A stretch of DNA of 64,000 bases from DASZIT01 sp052143315 (GTDB taxonomy: Bacteria > Actinomycetota > Acidimicrobiia > Acidimicrobiales > RAAP-2), in assembly GCA_052143315.1 (NCBI GenBank), contig JBKQTE010000097.1, positions 1 through 64,000 of the forward strand, given 5' to 3'. Within the stretch, counting starts at the first letter, position 1, and the number at the start of each line of letters is the position of its first letter. The notes beneath the pieces are model-generated. The model saw nothing but the letters and a program-made list of their open reading frames with translations, had not been told where the DNA came from and did not search any database. A program made the translations under genes and the position numbers. Below are positions 59,350-64,000 of this stretch, piece after piece.

Positions 59350-61068
59350 TCATCTGGCGGCCGGCCTCGCCACCCGGATCTGATGCTCGGCGAACCGATC
59401 GGACAGGGCGGCGATGGTGAGCGACGGGTTCGGTCCGACCGGTCCCGGCATGACCGAGCCGTCGGCTACGACGAATCCGGGATAACCGAACACCTCCCCG
59501 TTGGTGTCGACGACGCCTTCTTGGCGATCGCGCCCCATCGAGCAACCCCCGACCGGGTGCACCGTGATCACCTTCTTTCGCAGATACCAAAGAGGGTCAA
59601 CCTGAAGGTCTGCGTCAAGCTCCTTGGCCAGCTCCTTCATCGTGCCGATGACGCGGCCGAAGTACTCGCTCGAATGGTTGGCGCTCCAGTCGAGAGCCAG
59701 ATACCCCCTGTCGTCCAGGGACATGACGCCGTCCGGCGTGTCGAGCCCCATCCCCAGTAGGGGAAGGAGGCCGGCTGACCGGTGGGCGTCCCCGATCAAC
59801 CCCTCGAGCTCTCCGTCCAGATCGATCTGCGGACGGTGGGTGAGGCGACCGAGGAGTCGCCTCTCGGCAATCCGGAGGGCCCGGTGGAGGAGGCCGGCGA
59901 CGTTGCTCGCCTCGGCCAGCCAATCGACGGATACGGGGTAGCCGCCATCCTGGACGTAGTAGCCGGGACCACTACCCCCATCCCGGGTGTCGGGTATGCG
60001 AACGGTCGAAGTGATCACGGTCCCGTGACTCGGGGCGAGCTCGCGGGCGGTCCGGAGTCCGTCGACGGTCTGGTGGGCGTTGTGGACGAGGCCGAGGAAG
60101 TCGCCGTTGCCCGAGAAGAAGTGCCCAAGCGAACCGGAGAGCTTCGGGAAGTGCCGTCGGTTCTTGAGGAGAAGGAAGGTGCTGCCGAACGTCCCCGCCG
60201 ATAGCACCAACCGATCGGCGGTGACCTCCACGAGTGGTAGGTGCTTCGTGTCGGTCGGGCTCCCTTCGTCCTCGTCCCGGTGGATGACGTACCGGACCAG
60301 GTACCCGCCCTCCGGCCTTGGAGCGAACCAGCGCACTTCGCAGCGGTCACGAACCTGGACGCCCAGCTTGTCGGACTGGGTGAGGTAGTTGTAGTCGAGG
60401 GTGTTCTTCGATCCGTAGTTGCAGCCGACATCGCACTCGCCGCACAGCCGGCAGGTGGTTCTGGTCCGACCGTGCAGGTTGTCCGTCGTAGCTCCATTGG
60501 CGTCTCGGATCGGCTCGCCCGGGATCGGGGGCCCGGTGAGATCACCGAAGGTGACCGCCAGATTGGGAAGGCTCCAGTCCAGACCGGCCTTCTCGGCCGC
60601 TTCCTTGAACGCCCGGGTCTTCGGCGTGCGGCTGTACGGCGGGTGGTCGAATGGATAGGGATGGGGCGCCAACATCGCCTCGACGTTGTCATAGTGGGGA
60701 TCGAGATCGGCGCGGGTGATCGGCCAATCCTCAGGGGTCCCGTCTGGACCACGACGAACGAACCAGCGTTCGTCCTTGCGAATGAGGACGTTGGCGTAGA
60801 TGAGGGAGCCGCCGCCCAGGCCTGCGGAGACCAGGCCGTCGATGCCGCCGAAGCTCCACACCTGGAACAGCCCGTGCTGGCCCTGGCTGGGATTCCAGAA
60901 GTTGTTCCGCATCTCCCTGGGGGACCGGGCAAAGGAGCCCGGGGGGTAGGGCTTGCCGCGTTCGAGAAGGCACACGCTCAGGTCCGCCTCGGCCAAGCGG
61001 TAGGCCATCACCGAACCGCCGAATCCCGATCCGACGACCACCGCATTGAAGTGCTCACGCTCGCTCAT
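59350..61068 (-). CDS. GMC-family FAD oxidoreductase, cholesterol-oxidase-like
   Basis: 572 aa. The FAD motif is FNAVVVGSGFGGSVMAYRLAEA, then CLLERG. The flavin and active-site region includes GLGGGSLIYANVL. A Cys-rich insert, CRLCGECDVGCNYG, is typical of bacterial long GMC and cholesterol-oxidase-like enzymes. The C-terminal signature is HPVGGCSMG and VVADGSVMPGPVGPNPSLTIAAL, with the catalytic His and Asn in place. It would oxidise a sterol-like or other secondary alcohol to a ketone. No signal peptide is seen. It starts with ATG at 61068 and converges on the polysaccharide operon across 45 bp. The partial gene at 63200 encodes a domain usually found with such enzymes. Confidence 0.88.
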   Translation of the reverse strand: MSEREHFNAVVVGSGFGGSVMAYRLAEADLSVCLLERGKPYPPGSFARSPREMRNNFWNPSQGQHGLFQVWSFGGIDGLVSAGLGGGSLIYANVLIRKDERWFVRRGPDGTPEDWPITRADLDPHYDNVEAMLAPHPYPFDHPPYSRTPKTRAFKEAAEKAGLDWSLPNLAVTFGDLTGPPIPGEPIRDANGATTDNLHGRTRTTCRLCGECDVGCNYGSKNTLDYNYLTQSDKLGVQVRDRCEVRWFAPRPEGGYLVRYVIHRDEDEGSPTDTKHLPLVEVTADRLVLSAGTFGSTFLLLKNRRHFPKLSGSLGHFFSGNGDFLGLVHNAHQTVDGLRTARELAPSHGTVITSTVRIPDTRDGGSGPGYYVQDGGYPVSVDWLAEASNVAGLLHRALRIAERRLLGRLTHRPQIDLDGELEGLIGDAHRSAGLLPLLGMGLDTPDGVMSLDDRGYLALDWSANHSSEYFGRVIGTMKELAKELDADLQVDPLWYLRKKVITVHPVGGCSMGRDRQEGVVDTNGEVFGYPGFVVADGSVMPGPVGPNPSLTIAALSDRFAEHQIRVARPAAR

Positions 61069-61552
61069 CCAGCTTCGCTCTCCTCTCTTGGGTCCGATGG
61101 TCCAGTTGTCGGTTTCGCCCAGGTCGACTCGCCGGAGGCGGCGGTACGAGCTCGGAGCGACAGCTCACCGCCATCCGTGGTGATGGTGGCCTCAGCCTGT
61201 CAGTCGCACTCCCTCGTGAACGATGAGCGGGAGCGTGGTGTGACGCTGTCCGGCCGCGGCGTCGGAGAACGCGGTCCACGGAGGCCGGGAGAGCTCGAGA
61301 CCAGCGGCCCGTGGCTGGTGGAGGTCGTTGGATGATCGTCCAACGGTACCGGCCAGCGTCACTCGATACCCGCCTCGATCGCCTGAAGTGGGTGTCAGAC
61401 AGGCAGACCCAGCGGATGTCAGCCATGCCTGGAGGGGCACGGCCACGCGTGCCCCCCTGCAGGCGCTGGAGAGAGCCGACGCCTCGTCACCGGCATCGAA
61501 CCCGGGTCGAACCGCCTCACTCTTGTGGATGGCGTGGAGAAGGCCCCACCCG
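61069..61552. other. Intergenic region between two minus-strand genes
   Basis: It holds no protein I recognise. It includes the hairpin at 61434-61455 and must contain the promoter of the GMC gene, but no clear boxes are visible. Confidence 0.4.
61434..61455 (-). terminator. GC-rich hairpin downstream of the heme-binding-like gene
   Basis: GGGGCACG, a six-base loop GCCACG, then CGTGCCCC: a perfect 8-bp stem about 100 bp after the minus-strand stop at 61553. No U-tract follows, as is common in high-GC actinobacteria. It may be a terminator or a processing structure. Confidence 0.4.
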
Positions 61553-62428
61553 CTACTGCTTGTGCAGGGTTGCCACCGAGATGTGGGGCCACTGGATCCC
61601 GGCGAAGTCCAAGACGATCCGCTGCACGTACTGCAGCTGGAGGAGGTCCCCGACCACGGGGTGCCTCACCGTCTCGATCCAGAAGATGGCGTCCAGCTGC
61701 ACCGCCTCGCCGGTCTGGGTCACAAAGGGGATGTTGACGTCTCCGCCGACCTGGGTCGTGGAGATGACCAGCACCACCATGTCGACGAACGCTTCGCCCC
61801 TGATCTCCTCGGCCAGCACGAGTGCCGGACTGTTGATGGTGGTGGCCGGGACGAGTCCGTCAGGGAGGAAGGGCGACAGGGGCTCCGCCATGAACGGTGC
61901 CAGATGCTCGACATCGACCACCGGCGTGGTCGGCGACGTGCTGAGGGCCGGGACGTAACCGCTGTACGGCGCTGGACCGACCGGGTCGGTCGTGGGACCG
62001 GCGGGGAGGGTGGCGGCCGCGGTGCTCTTGGCCACCACCGAGTCCCCGGGCGGGATGGTCGCCTGGTGGACAGGGGTGCGGTCGGAGACAGTCGGGTCGT
62101 CGGCGGGGGGGACGTGGAGCCACGAGCCCGGTTCGATGTGGATTCCGGTGTCGGTGGCCCGATCGCCGACCTGCTGGAGATAGTGCACTCCGTGGCGGTC
62201 GATGTCGGGCTCGGCGGAGCCGCGGTTCGGCATGTTGCCGTTGATGGCCGTGAAGTCCAGGGTCTCCGTCGTGGAGTTGAGCTCCAGAAGGAACGGCTTG
62301 TCGACATGCTTGTCCGGTCGGGCGATCGAGTTGAAACCGTGGCCCTCCCAGTGACCGGGAAGCTCCGCCAGCAGACCCAGACTGTCCAGCACGACGGCGT
62401 TCGACGGGCTGGCGCGAAACGTCGGCAT
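61553..62428 (-). CDS. Conserved protein with a heme-binding-barrel-like N-terminal region
   Basis: A 291-aa cytosolic protein. It shows LGLLAELPGHWEGHGFNSIARPD, LELNSTTETLDFTAINGNMPNRGSA, RHGVHYLQQV, HIEPGSWLHVPP, and at the C-terminus AIFWIETVRHP and LQYVQRIVLDFAGIQWPHISVATL, in spaced blocks. I recall a family of bacterial and fungal proteins with this layout, annotated as heme-binding (nitrobindin-like G-x-W-x-G-x-G-F opening). The function is not established and heme ligands cannot be assigned. I chose the ATG at 62428, preceded by GAGGAGGT; the longer reading from 62464 is unneeded. It lies between two cholesterol-oxidase-type genes, perhaps acting with them. Confidence 0.65.
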   Translation of the reverse strand: MPTFRASPSNAVVLDSLGLLAELPGHWEGHGFNSIARPDKHVDKPFLLELNSTTETLDFTAINGNMPNRGSAEPDIDRHGVHYLQQVGDRATDTGIHIEPGSWLHVPPADDPTVSDRTPVHQATIPPGDSVVAKSTAAATLPAGPTTDPVGPAPYSGYVPALSTSPTTPVVDVEHLAPFMAEPLSPFLPDGLVPATTINSPALVLAEEIRGEAFVDMVVLVISTTQVGGDVNIPFVTQTGEAVQLDAIFWIETVRHPVVGDLLQLQYVQRIVLDFAGIQWPHISVATLHKQ

Positions 62429-63022
62429 GACCGCTACCTCCTCAGGCAATTGCGACGCCCGCAAATGGCGGGACGTCGGATGTCAACTGCGAGTGGCAGC
62501 CCCGACATGAGGAGGTGAGCTCTGTTGGCTCTCCGGTCCTTCCGTTGAGGATGCCGCTCTCATAAGCACGGTATTCCCCGGGTATCGGCAACGCAACGGA
62601 GGCGTCAGGGGGGACGGGAGGCGATATCCCATCGACCTCAGGGCGGAATCGAGGTCCCCAGGGTTGCCGGTCCCTCCCCGGTGCGCGCCGATGTCCACCA
62701 CCCCGTCCGGGAACACGGGTCGCTCGCCGGGAGGTGCAAAAAGGTGGCACTAGCTGGACGTCTTGACCGGCTGCTCCGGAGCGTGGCGTGCACATGGAGG
62801 TCGTCAGGAGACACGTACCGGTCCAGGGGACCCCCCGTTGCCGGTCTACCTCCGGTCCGTTCCGGCAGCCCGGCGGCGGTGGTGACGTCTCCTATGACAC
62901 TCGGGAGCTGCACGGGTATTGGACAACGGTTGGACAACTTTCCTCCACTATGACCTTACTCAAGGCGGTATGGCGCATCCCCGGGATGCATCAGGGCCTT
63001 GATAATCCCGGGCGGGAACCGG

Positions 63023-63061
63023 ACGACAGCTGGCCCGGGCCCCCCTCGGGCCAGCTGTCGT
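63023..63061. repeat. Perfect 15-bp stem-loop
   Basis: Left arm ACGACAGCTGGCCCG, a 9-base loop, then the exact complement CGGGCCAGCTGTCGT. It lies 139 bp before the ATG at 63200 and far from any upstream gene end on that strand. It is therefore more likely a leader structure or protein-binding site than a plain terminator. No U-tract follows. Confidence 0.65.
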
Positions 63062-63176
63062 AACCTCTCCGGGTAGCCGGAAGCCTCATGGGGTGGAGTG
63101 CGGGCCGCAGCCGAGTGTTGGCATCGATCACCGTGGCAACGACCTCCGGAGGCGGCCGGCCAGACCACCCCAGGCA

Positions 63177-63199
63177 GGGGGGGGAGGGGAGGGGAGGGG
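63177..63199 (+). promoter_or_regulatory. Putative G-quadruplex overlapping the ribosome-binding site
   Basis: A run of eight G, then three runs of four G, each separated by a single A, end directly at the ATG of the next gene. Four G-runs with one-base loops are the strongest known type of quadruplex-forming sequence. The tract also supplies the GGAGGGG Shine-Dalgarno, so folding in the mRNA would hide the site. Confidence 0.65.
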
Positions 63200-64000
63200 A
63201 TGACCATCGGTCTGCCCGCTCAGACGGGCTGTTCATCGACAATCGACGTCGGGGGGATCCCGAAGCCGGGTATCCGGTTCAGGGAGCACATGGCGGGCTC
63301 CTTCTCCGAGTCCGTCGGACCTGACGGCGATTTCCGGGCCGGAGCCGCCCTGGGTCGGGCCACGGGCTCCACGCTCTCGACCGACCTGACCATCACCCAC
63401 GACGACCTTCTTGCGCTGGTGGCGGACCCTCGCGTTCCGGCCACCATCACGGGCGAGATCCGGGCGCCTGCACTGTCGGCGGCGCCCATCGTGGTCACCG
63501 AGGGGCGGTTCGTGCTGCTCACACCGGACCCGACCCACGTGGAGACGGGCAACATGCTCTACCAGATCGAGGCGCGCACGAACGATGGCATCCGGTACCG
63601 TCTGGTCGGGTTCAAGGTGGTACATCAGGGACCTGCCGCCGACGCCTGGCGAGACACGACGACCCTCTACGTCACCATCTTCCGCATCCACAGCTCGGGA
63701 TCGAGCACGTTCCACGGCAGGGGGGTCCTTCGGGTCACGGTGTCGGCCCTGCGCCGTCTCCTGGCCTCGATAGAGATCCTCAACGTCCCCCGACGGCTCG
63801 ACCGAGAGCGATTGCGGTACGACTTCGCCGCCCGCTTCGTCGGTTCGCTCTGGCCGTACTATGGCGGGTCACTACGCGAACGGGCGCGGTTCCCTGCGCC
63901 CCCGACGGAGGAGCCTTCGCTCCCTCGACCCGGTGGCCTGACGCCGGCCGACATCCGCTGGTGCGATCCGAGCGGGATCTGGCACGACCACGTCGCCCCG
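63200..64000 (+). CDS. Partial protein: N-terminal domain of the GMC-oxidase/hydrolase partner family
   Basis: The first 267 residues are seen and the window ends in frame. The sequence IRFREHMAGSFS, LSTDLTITHDDLLALV, PATITGEI, YRLVGFKVV, WRDTTTLYVTIFR and FHGRGVLRVTVSALRRLLASI follows the beta-domain found in bacterial cholesterol-oxidase-like proteins and their alpha/beta-hydrolase partners. From residue ~245 (LTPADIRWCDPSGIWHDH) it leads toward the catalytic part, beyond the window. This region was translated by eye from the ATG at 63200. Its function is probably linked to the GMC oxidase at 59350. The Shine-Dalgarno lies within a G-quadruplex-like tract. Confidence 0.75.
   Translation, partial: MTIGLPAQTGCSSTIDVGGIPKPGIRFREHMAGSFSESVGPDGDFRAGAALGRATGSTLSTDLTITHDDLLALVADPRVPATITGEIRAPALSAAPIVVTEGRFVLLTPDPTHVETGNMLYQIEARTNDGIRYRLVGFKVVHQGPAADAWRDTTTLYVTIFRIHSSGSSTFHGRGVLRVTVSALRRLLASIEILNVPRRLDRERLRYDFAARFVGSLWPYYGGSLRERARFPAPPTEEPSLPRPGGLTPADIRWCDPSGIWHDHVAP

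Larger units (their letters stand above)
62429..63199. other. Divergent intergenic region with strong structural elements
   Basis: No coding sequence is supported over 771 bp. It separates the heme-binding-like gene (leftward) from the partial gene at 63200 (rightward). It contains a 15-bp perfect hairpin (63023-63061) and a G-run tract (63177-63199) that ends at the start codon. Such a long leader with structure suggests post-transcriptional control. Confidence 0.5.

Noticed and set aside
1..64000. CRISPR array, rRNA operon or complete tRNA
   Set aside because: I saw no regularly spaced direct repeats, no rRNA-like sequence and only a half tRNA.

Overview
The window is high-GC DNA with dense genes, many GTG starts, ATGA/GTGA stop-start overlaps, TetR and SARP/BTAD-type regulators and steroid-type oxygenases. 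This points to an actinomycete, possibly of the Acidimicrobiia. The class is an inference; no rRNA or complete tRNA is present to fix it.

Positions 1-5.8 kb are a scarred accessory zone. A degraded DDE transposase, an IS256-type transposase tail, a cut XRE HTH fragment, the 3' half of a tRNA-Gly(GCC) gene and the first residues of a tyrosine integrase lie around three intact genes: a cytochrome P450, a TetR regulator and an ABC substrate-binding protein. The P450 and the binding protein are each driven by a copy of the same ~200-bp cassette carrying the same promoter. From 6.1 to 9.6 kb there is a small oxidative catabolic set: a KshA-like Rieske oxygenase, a dihydrodipicolinate-reductase-like enzyme, a TetR regulator with a perfect palindrome at its own start, and a P450-type ferredoxin.

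Positions 10.0-14.6 kb hold a secreted IPT/TIG-repeat protein whose last repeat is frameshifted, a channel-like membrane protein and a decayed SEC-C gene. Positions 14.64-32.74 kb are the centrepiece: an ABC (Tc) insecticidal-type toxin locus. Its TcA subunit is divided over three translationally coupled genes (614, 1803 and 1110 aa) and its TcB and TcC subunits are fused in one 2489-aa protein that ends in an unfamiliar C-terminal effector. A 16-bp exact copy of the tRNA-Gly 3' end lies at 5552 and again at 32827, on either side of the Rieske-to-toxin segment. This suggests a ~27-kb integrated element.

Positions 32.9-40.0 kb look like core genome: a secreted PHB-depolymerase-like esterase, an NlpC/P60-like lipoprotein, a truncated methyltransferase, an LppX/LprG-like secreted protein, and an Nramp-type transporter next to an MgtE-N/CBS protein, which suggests magnesium handling.

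Positions 40.3-59.3 kb are an exopolysaccharide locus. A BTAD regulator and a small protein lie on the minus strand. They are followed by 13 tightly coupled plus-strand genes: initiating sugar transferase, Wzz, Wzx, a Wzy polymerase fused to a TolB-like propeller, GT2/GT4 and RGP-like glycosyltransferases, a methyltransferase, an RmlD-like reductase, an acyltransferase and a second anchored propeller. The last 4.7 kb carry a cholesterol-oxidase-like GMC oxidoreductase, a heme-binding-barrel-like protein, and the start of a protein with the N-terminal domain found in GMC-oxidase/hydrolase partners. The ribosome-binding site of that last gene lies inside a four-run G tract.
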